Source: an uncultured Muribaculaceae bacterium (lineage in GTDB: Bacteria; Bacteroidota; Bacteroidia; Bacteroidales; Muribaculaceae). From it: DNA of 64,000 bases. A program made the position numbers and the translations under genes. The notes under the pieces were generated by a model that was given only the letters and a program-made list of their open reading frames with translations, ran no database searches and was not told where the DNA came from. The stretch spans positions 1 through 64,000 of the forward strand of contig CAJUFH010000007.1 of NCBI GenBank assembly GCA_910585755.1, in the 5' to 3' direction. Below are positions 17,409 to 25,142 of the stretch, one piece after another. Position 1 is the stretch's first letter. The number at the start of each line of letters is the position of its first letter.

Positions 17409-18734
17409 ATGAACGCTTTTGACCTTATAGTAATCGGTGCCGGCCCCGGCGGCTACGAAGCCGCCGCGATTGGCGCGGGAAAGGGCCTGAAAACCCTCCT
17501 GATCGAGCGCGGAGAGCTGGGCGGTACCTGTCTCAACCGCGGCTGCATCCCTACAAAATGCCTCTGCCGCTCAGCCGAGGTAATCGAATCCGCCCGACAG
17601 GCCGCCGAGTTCGGAATCGCTATCGACGACTCCCCGCAAGCCGACATCCCCGCGATTATCGGCCGCAAGAACCGCGTCGTCGCCGAACTGCGCGAGGGGG
17701 TAGCCCTCGCCGTGGCCAAGGCACAGGTCGTCAACGGCGAGGCCGAATTTACCGCCCCCAACGTCGTGAAGGTCAACGGCGAGGAGTTCACAGCTCCCAA
17801 AATCATAATCGCAACCGGCTCCGTCCCCGCCCGGCTCCCGATTCCCGGCGTCGAACTTGCCGCCGACTCCGACGCGCTCCTCGAAATCGAAAGCCTACCC
17901 CCGCGCCTCGCCATAATCGGCGGGGGCGTGATCGGGCTGGAGTTCGCTTCCGTCTTCGAGGCGTTCGGCTCGGAGGTCACCGTCGTGGAATACTGCAAGG
18001 AAGTGCTACCCCCGTTCGACCGCGAGGTCGCCAAGCGGCTGCGTCTGGCCCTCCAGAAGCGCGGCATCGCGTTCCATACCTCCGCCGAGGTGACCTCCCT
18101 CCGGCAGACCGAGGGGGGCATCGAGCTTAAATTCTCCAAGAAAGGGAAAGAGGAGACCGTCGAGGCCGACGCCGTGCTGATGGCCGTAGGTCGCCGTCCC
18201 GCGCTCCCCGCCGGACTGGAAGCCGCCGGAATCGCGGCCACTCCCCGCGGAATCACCGTCAACAACTCCTTCGAAACCTCCGTACCCGGTGTATTCGCCA
18301 TCGGTGACTGCAACGGCCGCTGCCTCCTGGCCCACGCCGCCTCCGCCCAGGCCCGCGCCGTAATGGGCGAGCGGGTCAATCTCTCCGTAATCCCCTCCGC
18401 CGTCTTCACCATGCCCGAGGCCGCAATGGCCGGTCCGACAGAGGAGCAGCTTAAAGAACAAGGCACTGAGTTCAAGACCTCCAAGGCCCTTTTCCGCGCC
18501 AACGGCAAAGCCGCCGCCCTCGGCGAGCCGGACGGCCTCCTGAAACTCATCACCGCCCCCGACGGACGCCTCCTCGCCTGCCACGTCTGCGGACCCCACG
18601 CCGCCGACATCGCCGCCGAAGCCTCCCTCGCGATCGCCAACAACCTGACAGCCGCCGACATCGCCGCTACCGTCCACGCCCATCCGACCCTCTCGGAGGT
18701 GCTTGCCGCAGCGGCGGCAAGCAGTGAAAAGTGA
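17409..18734 (+). CDS. lpdA: Dihydrolipoyl dehydrogenase (L protein)
   Basis: 441-aa FAD flavoenzyme that re-oxidises the dihydrolipoyl arm using NAD. It has the FAD-binding GAGPGGYEAA at the N-terminus and the redox-active pair Cys41 and Cys46 (GGTCLNRGCIPTK). An NAD-binding GGGVIGLEFASVF follows, then the second FAD contact VFAIGDCNG and the C-terminal catalytic His-Glu (HAHPTLSEV). It is placed last in the cluster, so it probably serves the glycine cleavage complex, although it could be shared with 2-oxoacid dehydrogenases. The final codons (SEK) and stop come from a GTGAAAAGTGAAG repeat, exactly as in pepP. Confidence 0.96.
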   Translation: MNAFDLIVIGAGPGGYEAAAIGAGKGLKTLLIERGELGGTCLNRGCIPTKCLCRSAEVIESARQAAEFGIAIDDSPQADIPAIIGRKNRVVAELREGVALAVAKAQVVNGEAEFTAPNVVKVNGEEFTAPKIIIATGSVPARLPIPGVELAADSDALLEIESLPPRLAIIGGGVIGLEFASVFEAFGSEVTVVEYCKEVLPPFDREVAKRLRLALQKRGIAFHTSAEVTSLRQTEGGIELKFSKKGKEETVEADAVLMAVGRRPALPAGLEAAGIAATPRGITVNNSFETSVPGVFAIGDCNGRCLLAHAASAQARAVMGERVNLSVIPSAVFTMPEAAMAGPTEEQLKEQGTEFKTSKALFRANGKAAALGEPDGLLKLITAPDGRLLACHVCGPHAADIAAEASLAIANNLTAADIAATVHAHPTLSEVLAAAAASSEK

Positions 18735-18757
18735 AGGGTGAAAGGTGAAGATAATAG
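18723..18757. repeat. GTGAAAAGTGAAG-type repeat at the end of lpd
   Basis: AGTGAAAAGTGAAGGGTGAA and following GGTGAAG units overlap the last four codons of lpd, including its stop. This is a one-armed copy of the family seen at 2941 and 12726. Confidence 0.7.
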
Positions 18758-18788
18758 TTTATAGTTTAAATTAAGATTTAGGACTAAT

Positions 18789-20555
18789 TTGAAAGCCGGA
18801 TACAAAGCATTTCTATCGTTTATCGCCGCGGCTTTTGCGGTAGTCGCCGCGGGAGCCGCGGTGAAAACCGTTGAACTCGGCCATATGCCCGGAGGCGAAC
18901 TGCGCCGCGCCGTCGCGAAGGCCGTCGCGGAGAAAGCGCCCGCCGACACCCTGGTAATCAGGCTGCTCGCCGAACAATACGACTTCCATCCCGCCGACGC
19001 GGAACACCGGCAGCTCTACATCTCGAACCACGACCAGGACAACCCCAAAGCGGTTGGAATCCTGATCGAGAACGCCCGTAACGTCATCCTCGACGGCGGA
19101 AACGCCCGTCTCCTCTTCAACGGGCGCATGCTCCCCGTAGCCCTCCTGAACTCCTCCGGCTGCCAGCTCCGCGGTTTCAGCATCGACTTCCCCAACCCCC
19201 ATATCTCCCAGATAATTGTCGAAAGCAACGACACCGCCGCGGGAATCATAACTTACCGTCCCGAGCCGTGGGTCGAATGGGAGGTGCGCGACAGCGCCTT
19301 CGTCGTCAAAGGTGAGGGCTGGGAGCATACCCCCCTGACCGCCATACCTTTCGAGGAGCATACCGGCCGCGTACTCTACCGCTCCGGCGACATCAACGTC
19401 GGAGTGAAAGGGGTTACACGCGTCTCCCCGACCTCCCTCTCCGCCCCATGGAAGGACCCGCGCCTCCTGCCCGGGACCCGCCTCGCGATGCGCACCTACC
19501 GCCGCCCCGCCCCGGGGATATTCCTCGATGCCGACACCGCGACAACCATTGAAAACGTCCTCGTCCACTATGCCGAGGGTATGGGCCTCCTCGCCCAGAA
19601 CTGTCGCGACATCGACATCCGCCATTCCGGCGTCTGCCGATCTTCCTACGACGACCCCCGCTTTTTCACCACCCAGGCCGACGCCACCCATTTCTCCTCC
19701 TGCTCCGGCAACGTCGCCGTCACCGACTGCCTCTTCGAAGGAATGATGGACGACGCCATAAACGTCCACGGCACATACCTCAAAATCACCGAAGTAATAG
19801 ATTCAGCGACCATCTCCGCCCGCTACATGCACCGCCAGACCTACGGCTTCCCCTGGGGCGCCCCCGGCGACACCGTCCGCCTCGTCTCCTCCTCAACGAT
19901 GGACTACCTCGCCGCCCCCTCCACAATCAACACCATCCGCCCCCTCTCCCCCGAATCCCGCGACTTCCTCATCACCCTCTCCTCCCCCCTCCCCGACTCC
20001 CTCCTCCGATACATCTCTTCCCCGTCCTCCCTCCCCGCCGTCGGAATCGAAAACCTCACCCGCACCCCCTCCGTCCTCTTCGCCCGCAACACCGTCCGCC
20101 ACAACCGCGCCCGCGGCGCCCTGTTCAGCTCCCCCCGCCCCACCATCTGCGAAGACAACCTCTTCGACCACACCTCCGGCGCCGCCATCCTCCTCTGCGG
20201 CGACTGCAACGGATGGTACGAGTCCGGCCCCTGCCGCGACGTCACAATCCGCCGCAACACATTCCTCAACGCCCTCACAACCCCCTACCAGTTCACCGAG
20301 GCCGTAATCTCCATCTACCCCGTAATCCCCGACCTCGACCACAAGCGAGCACCCTTCCATTCCGGCGTCACAATCTCCGGCAACCGCTTCATAACCTTCG
20401 GCACACCTCTCCTCTACGCAAAGTCCGCCGCCTCCCTCCGCTTCCTCGACAACACTGTCGAGACCAACACCGCCTATCCCCCCTACCACCCCGCCACAAC
20501 CCCGCCCATCAGCCTCATCGCCTGCCCCGACCCCGAAATCCAGGAACCCGAATAA
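18789..20555 (+). CDS. GH110-like alpha-1,3-galactosidase, secreted
   Basis: 588 aa with a hydrophobic signal sequence (AFLSFIAAAFAVVAAGA) and a right-handed beta-helix body. Features I associate with family GH110 are YISNHDQDNP near residue 76 and MMDDAINVHGTYLKI near 325, together with the typical length. GH110 enzymes in Bacteroides remove terminal alpha-1,3-linked galactose, for example from blood-group B antigens; the exact linkage here is inferred only. A TTG at 18789 is used because it is the only start that retains the signal peptide. It is probably periplasmic. It may be transcribed from its own promoter, since repeats separate it from lpd. A generic beta-helix protein is the alternative. 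Confidence 0.75.
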   Translation: MKAGYKAFLSFIAAAFAVVAAGAAVKTVELGHMPGGELRRAVAKAVAEKAPADTLVIRLLAEQYDFHPADAEHRQLYISNHDQDNPKAVGILIENARNVILDGGNARLLFNGRMLPVALLNSSGCQLRGFSIDFPNPHISQIIVESNDTAAGIITYRPEPWVEWEVRDSAFVVKGEGWEHTPLTAIPFEEHTGRVLYRSGDINVGVKGVTRVSPTSLSAPWKDPRLLPGTRLAMRTYRRPAPGIFLDADTATTIENVLVHYAEGMGLLAQNCRDIDIRHSGVCRSSYDDPRFFTTQADATHFSSCSGNVAVTDCLFEGMMDDAINVHGTYLKITEVIDSATISARYMHRQTYGFPWGAPGDTVRLVSSSTMDYLAAPSTINTIRPLSPESRDFLITLSSPLPDSLLRYISSPSSLPAVGIENLTRTPSVLFARNTVRHNRARGALFSSPRPTICEDNLFDHTSGAAILLCGDCNGWYESGPCRDVTIRRNTFLNALTTPYQFTEAVISIYPVIPDLDHKRAPFHSGVTISGNRFITFGTPLLYAKSAASLRFLDNTVETNTAYPPYHPATTPPISLIACPDPEIQEPE

Positions 20556-20571
20556 TCCCATCCAACTTGTA

Positions 20572-20657
20572 GGGACGCGATTCATCGCGTCCCCTCCGGC
20601 ATCGCCCCCAAATCCACCCAATCCCTCCATTTGATGCGGACGCGATAAATCGCGTCC
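20572..20657. repeat. Two REP-like GGGACGCGAT hairpins
   Basis: GGGACGCGAT-TC-ATCGCGTCCC (20572-20593, 10-bp stem) and GGACGCGAT-AA-ATCGCGTCC (20638-20657, 9-bp stem) stand as a pair facing outward, with GTAGGGA / TCCCTAC outer edges. A related GACGCGGC-AC-GCCGCGTC hairpin with the same CCTAC tail is at 38126-38147. In the same gap (20556-20887) a further imperfect hairpin (GCGCACGGC-GGGA-GCCGTGTGC) lies near 20712. There is no gene in this gap. Confidence 0.7.
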
Positions 20658-20823
20658 CTACCCCGTCCGATTCCCAGAGCCCCTCCCGTAAAAAAGCATC
20701 AATTGTTCTGTGCGCACGGCGGGAGCCGTGTGCCCCCGCGACCCCGTTTGTTAAATCATAAACCAATCTCCAATTATTAACAACTTTTAACCAATTGGGG
20801 GGGGTAAAATGTGAAGTATTGTT

Positions 20824-20831
20824 TAATTTTG
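20824..20831 (+). promoter_or_regulatory. -7 box of the large secreted protein gene
   Basis: TAATTTTG, 56 bp before the ATG at 20888. The nearest TTG upstream is spaced 26 bp, longer than usual. Confidence 0.5.
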
Positions 20832-20887
20832 CAGTTTGAATTTACCTATCAACCTACCACAAAATTAACCAATCTAACTCTCACAGT

Positions 20888-22573
20888 ATGAAGAAACTAC
20901 TACTCTTCTGCTCCCTGCTGCTATCCCTCCTCCCCCTCTCCCTCCCCGCAGCAGCCGAAACCGAAAATGTCGACTTCACAAAGGTATCTTGGACTAATAC
21001 CAACGACATTTCTGACGAGGTGCTTGATTACGAATATTGCACAATAACAATCAAGCAAGGAGGTGGCATAGCTCCAAAATACACAAGCAGCCATGTAAGG
21101 TTATATGGTAGCAACAACAAAGATGGCAACTACCTAACAATAAACGGCAAAGACGGGTACACACTTAAATCCGTCAGCTTCAGCTACAAGAGCGGAGAAA
21201 ATCGTAGTCTCACCATTACACAGGACGAAACTAACAACTCCTTTCTTTGCAAGAACGAGAATACTGCACAGGTTAATGTCAAGTCAGTCTCAATCACTTA
21301 TGAAAAAATTGTCACTACTACTCCCGCCGAAAAACCTGAAGTAAGCATCAATGGTGTTTCCATAGAAGATGGTTGTTTTTACGAAATTTCTAAAGGATCG
21401 CCTGCCGAAATTTCCGCTAAATCCGCAACATCAATCGCTATACTCTACAACAACAATGGAGATGGCTTAGATGAGATAACAGGGAACAAGGGTTCCTTTA
21501 ACATAACAACCTCTGGAGAATACATCATTGAATCAACTAACGGCGAATATGGCGGCGAAACGCTCTCTTTCACCGTCAACATTATCGATCCTGAAAAGAC
21601 AATTACTTCCACCGATGTTTGGGAAAAAGTCCTTTCTACAGATGCGATAACAGACGATGGAGAATATATACTCGTTTGTGAGAAGAAGAACGATGTTGCT
21701 TCTAATGAAGATAACGATCGTAACAGAAAAGTCCTGCCAGTTACAATTACAGATTCTAAGATTAAATCATTGCTCGCCCAAGATGCCGAAAAACATCCGC
21801 TCATTATAAGCATCAAAAAAGAAGGAGAGAATAATTATTACCTTTTTGCTACAAACTACCTTGGGAGCACAGCTAACGGCAACTATCTTAGGGGAGAAAG
21901 CGGTCAGAACTATTTAAAAGTCGGCGCCAAAAATTCGACAAAAGACAATGCGATAGCGACTATTTCTATCAGCCAAGGCAATGCGACAATAACATTTACC
22001 AATATCAGTCGCACAATCAAACGAAATGACAGCTCAGCCTTATATGGTGCATACGCATCCGGCCAAACCGCTGTTCAGCTTTACAAAAAGGGCGAGCCTG
22101 AACAGAACGAAACTTTAAAGTATTCCACCAAAGAATACCTCGACCTTCCCGACTTTGAACACGACGTTACTGCCAAGACAATAACATTTACCTGCTCCAA
22201 CCCCAACGTTCTCTTCGAGGAAAAGCACTATGACGCAGCCTCTACGCAAAGTTACGCGCCCAAGGCTGTTGCAGATGGCTGGAATGCTATGGCAGACGGT
22301 GTGTTTGACCATTCCGCTTTCACAAACGACATAATCCTTGAAACCCGCGCATACCGCGAGGACGCCGACGGCAACCGCGTCGTTGAATCTCCGATTCACG
22401 CGATGCGCATCAGCGCGAGCGGTACCGTTACCGGCATCGAGTCCGTTGCGGCCGAGGCTGAGGGCGAAGGTGAGCTGTTCAACCTGCAGGGCGTGCGCGT
22501 CAACCGCGCGACAGCCGCTCCCGGTCTCTACATCGAGCGCCGCGGCGGAAAGGCTGTCAAGGTAATCCTCTGA
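20888..22573 (+). CDS. Secreted multidomain protein with Bacteroidales C-terminal tail, unknown function
   Basis: 561 aa. There is a signal peptide (MKKLLLFCSLLLSLLPLSLP...AAA), two beta-sandwich-like segments, and near residue 240 a segment beginning TSTDVWEKVLSTDAITDDGE. That segment resembles a domain repeated in many Bacteroides secreted proteins (W-x2-V...L..G.YI.V). The C-terminus (LFNLQGVRVN...PGLYIERRGGKAVKVIL) is the short tail common to exported Bacteroidales proteins, similar to type IX sorting tails. The body is visibly AT-richer than the first and last 150 bp and the neighbours, which suggests a transferred or fast-diversifying central region. No catalytic motif seen. Confidence 0.7.
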   Translation: MKKLLLFCSLLLSLLPLSLPAAAETENVDFTKVSWTNTNDISDEVLDYEYCTITIKQGGGIAPKYTSSHVRLYGSNNKDGNYLTINGKDGYTLKSVSFSYKSGENRSLTITQDETNNSFLCKNENTAQVNVKSVSITYEKIVTTTPAEKPEVSINGVSIEDGCFYEISKGSPAEISAKSATSIAILYNNNGDGLDEITGNKGSFNITTSGEYIIESTNGEYGGETLSFTVNIIDPEKTITSTDVWEKVLSTDAITDDGEYILVCEKKNDVASNEDNDRNRKVLPVTITDSKIKSLLAQDAEKHPLIISIKKEGENNYYLFATNYLGSTANGNYLRGESGQNYLKVGAKNSTKDNAIATISISQGNATITFTNISRTIKRNDSSALYGAYASGQTAVQLYKKGEPEQNETLKYSTKEYLDLPDFEHDVTAKTITFTCSNPNVLFEEKHYDAASTQSYAPKAVADGWNAMADGVFDHSAFTNDIILETRAYREDADGNRVVESPIHAMRISASGTVTGIESVAAEAEGEGELFNLQGVRVNRATAAPGLYIERRGGKAVKVIL

Positions 22574-22692
22574 TAATCCCATCGCTCCCGGCGGCGCTCA
22601 ACAGCGCCCCGCCGGGAAGCGCCAACGAAATACCGGCGCGGCCGCGCGAGCAGCCGCGCCGGGGTATCTCTCTCCGATTTGGTTAAAGTTCG

Positions 22693-22730
22693 TCGCCCGA
22701 AGCCCTCCCGGCTCCGGGCGATATTTTTTT
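22693..22730 (+). terminator. Intrinsic terminator after the secreted protein gene
   Basis: Stem TCGCCCG / CGGGCGA with a small inner hairpin, followed by TATTTTTTT. A second GC-rich hairpin without a T-run (CCCGGCGGCGCT...AGCGCCCCGCCGGG, 22587-22617) precedes it. Beyond 22730, up to the stop of the minus-strand gene at 22982, I see nothing else. Confidence 0.75.
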
Positions 22731-22981
22731 ACCCTTGTTTACTCCCTCGGCGCTCCCCGCGAACCTTCCCCCCTCCCGCGGCGTTGTTAAGGTAGAAAGA
22801 CACCAACCGGCCGGGAGCCGGATAGGAAATCACGAAGGCGGTGTTGGAAGCGACACCGGGCATCCCGGCAGAAGAACGCGGAGCGGTCCACGACGGCCTC
22901 CCCGCGGCAGACAGAACAGGAGCAGCGAGCCAACCCGGGCAACGCCGCTCCTTTATCTATCAGCGAATATCTATTAGCGAA

Positions 22982-23527
22982 CTATCTCTTGATTACCGGC
23001 CACCCCAGCATCCCGCGCTCCATGCGGAGCGTCATCGAGCCGCCGCGGCGCACGCAGTTGTATTCCGAAAGCGGAAGCTCGAAGCTCTTGCCCCGCCCGT
23101 CGGCGAAGCGGACCTCCACCTTATATGTATAATAAGGTTCCCCCTTCACATAGCGGCCGCGCCCCACGCGCCGGCTGCGGTAATGCTTCTCGCTGTATTT
23201 CCGCTCGACCGAAACCTGCTCCTCGTGGAGCGTCGCGTCGTCGGCCCCGGCGTAGTTCGCTCCCAGGATAACGAACCCCGCGAAGAGCAGCGAGAGCGGG
23301 AAATGGCCAGCGAAACGCTCCCAGCCCGGGGCGTCGGGCCAGCGGCGCTCAAGCCACCCCCTCATCATAACCCACGCCAGCAGCGCGGCGCACAAAGCGA
23401 CCGCGAGCGGCAGCCACCACTCAACCAGCGTGTTGGCGTAAAAGAAAGCCGCACCGCCTCCGAAGGCCATCAGCGCGAGCACCCACGCCATGATTCCCAG
23501 CGTCCCTTTAACCTCGTTCCATTTCAT
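22982..23527 (-). CDS. Hypothetical membrane protein (181 aa)
   Basis: Three hydrophobic helices in the first 105 residues (IMAWVLALMAFGGGAAFFY; LPLAVALCAALLAWVMM; FPLSLLFAGFVILGANY) are followed by a basic soluble domain of about 75 aa. That domain (YSEKHYRSRRVGRGRYVKGE, then YYTYKVEVRFADGR) may form a beta-rich, DUF3592-like fold, though I cannot confirm this. A consensus promoter on the minus strand supports it as a real gene over the plus-strand frame on the other side. It is divergent from the M48 protease. Confidence 0.65.
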   Translation of the reverse strand: MKWNEVKGTLGIMAWVLALMAFGGGAAFFYANTLVEWWLPLAVALCAALLAWVMMRGWLERRWPDAPGWERFAGHFPLSLLFAGFVILGANYAGADDATLHEEQVSVERKYSEKHYRSRRVGRGRYVKGEPYYTYKVEVRFADGRGKSFELPLSEYNCVRRGGSMTLRMERGMLGWPVIKR

Positions 23528-23550
23528 ATGAATAATAATTGAATATATAC

Positions 23551-23582
23551 CGCGAATTTACTAATTTCGCGTGCTATTCAAA
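23551..23582. promoter_or_regulatory. Palindromic back-to-back promoter pair
   Basis: Minus strand: TTTG (23579-23582), 18 bp, TAAATTCG (23553-23560). Plus strand: TTG (23539-23541), 20 bp, TAATTTCG (23562-23569). The two -7 boxes abut around a single base and form a palindrome-like core (CGCGAATTTACTAATTTCGC), so the polymerase footprints must overlap. Confidence 0.6.
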
Positions 23583-23608
23583 CCAAAACCAACCCACATC
23601 TCTTCATA

Positions 23609-24412
23609 ATGAAAAAGACAATCCTCAAAGCGCTCGCCGCGGCCCTCTGCCTGGCAGTCGCCACCCCTGCCGCGCAGGCCCAGTTCAACCTCAAGAAAGC
23701 GATCAGTGCCGGAGCCAAAGCCGCAAAAGCCATGACCCTCACCGACAAGCAGATGGCCGAATACGTCAAGGAATCGGTCGACTGGATGGACACCCACAAC
23801 CCCGTGACCCCCGCCGACAGCCCCTACACCATCCGCCTCAACAAACTCGTCGAGGGGCTCAAGGACGTCAACGGAATCCCCCTGAACTTCAAGGTCTACG
23901 ACGTCGTCGACGTTAACGCCTTCGCTTGCGCCGACGGCTCCGTGCGCGTGTTCTCCTCCCTGATGGACATAATGAGCGACGACGAGCTCCTCGGAATCAT
24001 CGGACACGAGGTCGGCCACGTCGGCCTCCACCACTCCAAGAACGCCTTCAAGCAGGAGCTCCTGACCGGCGCCCTGAAAGACGCCGTCGCCTCATCCGGC
24101 GGGAAGGCAGCCGCCCTCACCGAATCCCAGCTCGGCTCCCTCGGCGAATCCCTCATAAGCGCGAAATACTCCCAGAAGCAGGAGAAGGAAGCCGACGACT
24201 ACGGCTACGACTTCCTCAAAAGCCACGGCAAGAACCCCTGGGGCATGGTAGCCGCCTTCGAGAAATTCGAGAAGATGGAGCAGGAACAGGGAGCCAAGTC
24301 GAGCTACATCAACAAGATGTTCTCCTCCCATCCCGAGACCGTCGAGCGCATCAAGCGCATGACCGCCCGCTGCGAGAAAGACGGCATCGCCCGCCCCGCC
24401 GCCGCGAAATAA
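23609..24412 (+). CDS. M48 family zinc metalloprotease, secreted
   Basis: 267 aa. Signal peptide MKKTILKALAAALCLAVATPAAQA, then a peptidase M48 domain with HEVGH (His133, Glu134, His137). The distal Glu is in KYSQKQEKEADDYG. Similar to the periplasmic YcaL/LoiP-type proteases that work in envelope protein quality control. The C-terminal FSSHPETVERIKRM is the usual family end. Promoter at 23539-23569. No obvious operon partner downstream. Confidence 0.92.
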   Translation: MKKTILKALAAALCLAVATPAAQAQFNLKKAISAGAKAAKAMTLTDKQMAEYVKESVDWMDTHNPVTPADSPYTIRLNKLVEGLKDVNGIPLNFKVYDVVDVNAFACADGSVRVFSSLMDIMSDDELLGIIGHEVGHVGLHHSKNAFKQELLTGALKDAVASSGGKAAALTESQLGSLGESLISAKYSQKQEKEADDYGYDFLKSHGKNPWGMVAAFEKFEKMEQEQGAKSSYINKMFSSHPETVERIKRMTARCEKDGIARPAAAK

Positions 24413-24535
24413 CCCCCGCCCGGCACAGTGGAGAGGCGTAAGCCGAGCTTCCCTGTCTTATTCGGACTGCATGCGAATTAGACCGCCGACCCGAAAAAAG
24501 CGGCAAAAAGATGCTCTATTTACAGCCAAAACTCT

Positions 24536-24543
24536 TAATTTTG
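24536..24543 (+). promoter_or_regulatory. -7 box of the ferredoxin gene
   Basis: TAATTTTG, a full -7 match, about 90 bp before the ferredoxin ATG. The leader between them is rich in AACAACA and may be unstructured. Confidence 0.55.
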
Positions 24544-24632
24544 CAGCGCATCGCGCCCTCACGGAGGGACCGCGGCAACCGTCCGAAAACGGCAAATAAC
24601 ACAACACAACAACAATAACAATTTTCACTACA

Positions 24633-24803
24633 ATGGCTTACGTAATCACCGACTCCTGCGTGGCTTGCGGCACCTGCCTGCCCAACTGCCCCGTTGAGGC
24701 TATCTCCGAGGGCGACATCTACCACATCGACCCCGACACCTGCATCGACTGCGGCACCTGCGCCAGCGTCTGCCCCTCCGAGGCTATCATCCCCGGCGAA
24801 TAA
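24633..24803 (+). CDS. 2[4Fe-4S] ferredoxin (56 aa)
   Basis: A clostridial-type ferredoxin with two Cys-rich motifs, CVACGTCLPNCP and CIDCGTCASVCP, each Cx2Cx2Cx3CP, separated by about 28 residues. Length is typical of the minimal protein. It carries low-potential electrons in the cytosol, in Bacteroidetes for example for pyruvate:ferredoxin oxidoreductase or Rnf, though no partner is encoded nearby. It is a single-gene transcript: promoter box upstream and a strong terminator 18 bp after the stop. Confidence 0.95.
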   Translation: MAYVITDSCVACGTCLPNCPVEAISEGDIYHIDPDTCIDCGTCASVCPSEAIIPGE

Positions 24804-24820
24804 TCCCCGGGCGAAAAAAC

Positions 24821-24864
24821 GCGAAAGGCAGCTCCCCATCCCGGGAGCTGCCTTTCGCGCTTTT
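24821..24864 (+). terminator. Intrinsic terminator of the ferredoxin gene
   Basis: Perfect 16-bp stem (GCGAAAGGCAGCTCCC / GGGAGCTGCCTTTCGC) with a 6-nt loop, then GCTTTT. One of the strongest hairpins in the window. Confidence 0.9.
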
Positions 24865-25142
24865 CAGCCCGGGGCCTGTTTAAGGTTTATGGTTTATGAG
24901 ATACCAAGGCTGAGGGGAAGAGGGGGATGAGGGGAAAAAGGGAGGGGGCGGTTCTGGTCCCGGTGCGAGCCGCCGCGGCGGCGAGGGTCGCGAATCAGGA
25001 AAGCAGCCGAGGAGCCGGATGGGGCCGTTTCAGGGTGTGGGACCGAAAAAGCGGCCCCGCGATACAATTTAACCCCGAGGCGGTTCGTTAATTTTTAAAT
25101 AAGGCGCGGCCAAAACAACCGCTGCGCCGGGCTAAAACAACG
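24865..25142. other. Intergenic region without recognised gene
   Basis: Contains a short GGTTTATGGTTTATG direct repeat (24885-24900) and purine-rich low-complexity DNA. There is no convincing promoter box before the next gene and no open frame that looks coding. Confidence 0.5.

Noticed and set aside
22735..22977. Short plus-strand frame in the gap after the secreted protein terminator
   Set aside because: Begins right after a terminator, has no promoter, and its composition is Arg/Pro/Gly-rich as expected for chance frames.
22841..23542. A 233-codon plus-strand frame over the minus-strand membrane protein gene
   Set aside because: Its product is rich in Arg, Pro and Gln, without a fold pattern. 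The minus-strand reading gives three clear membrane helices and has a consensus promoter.
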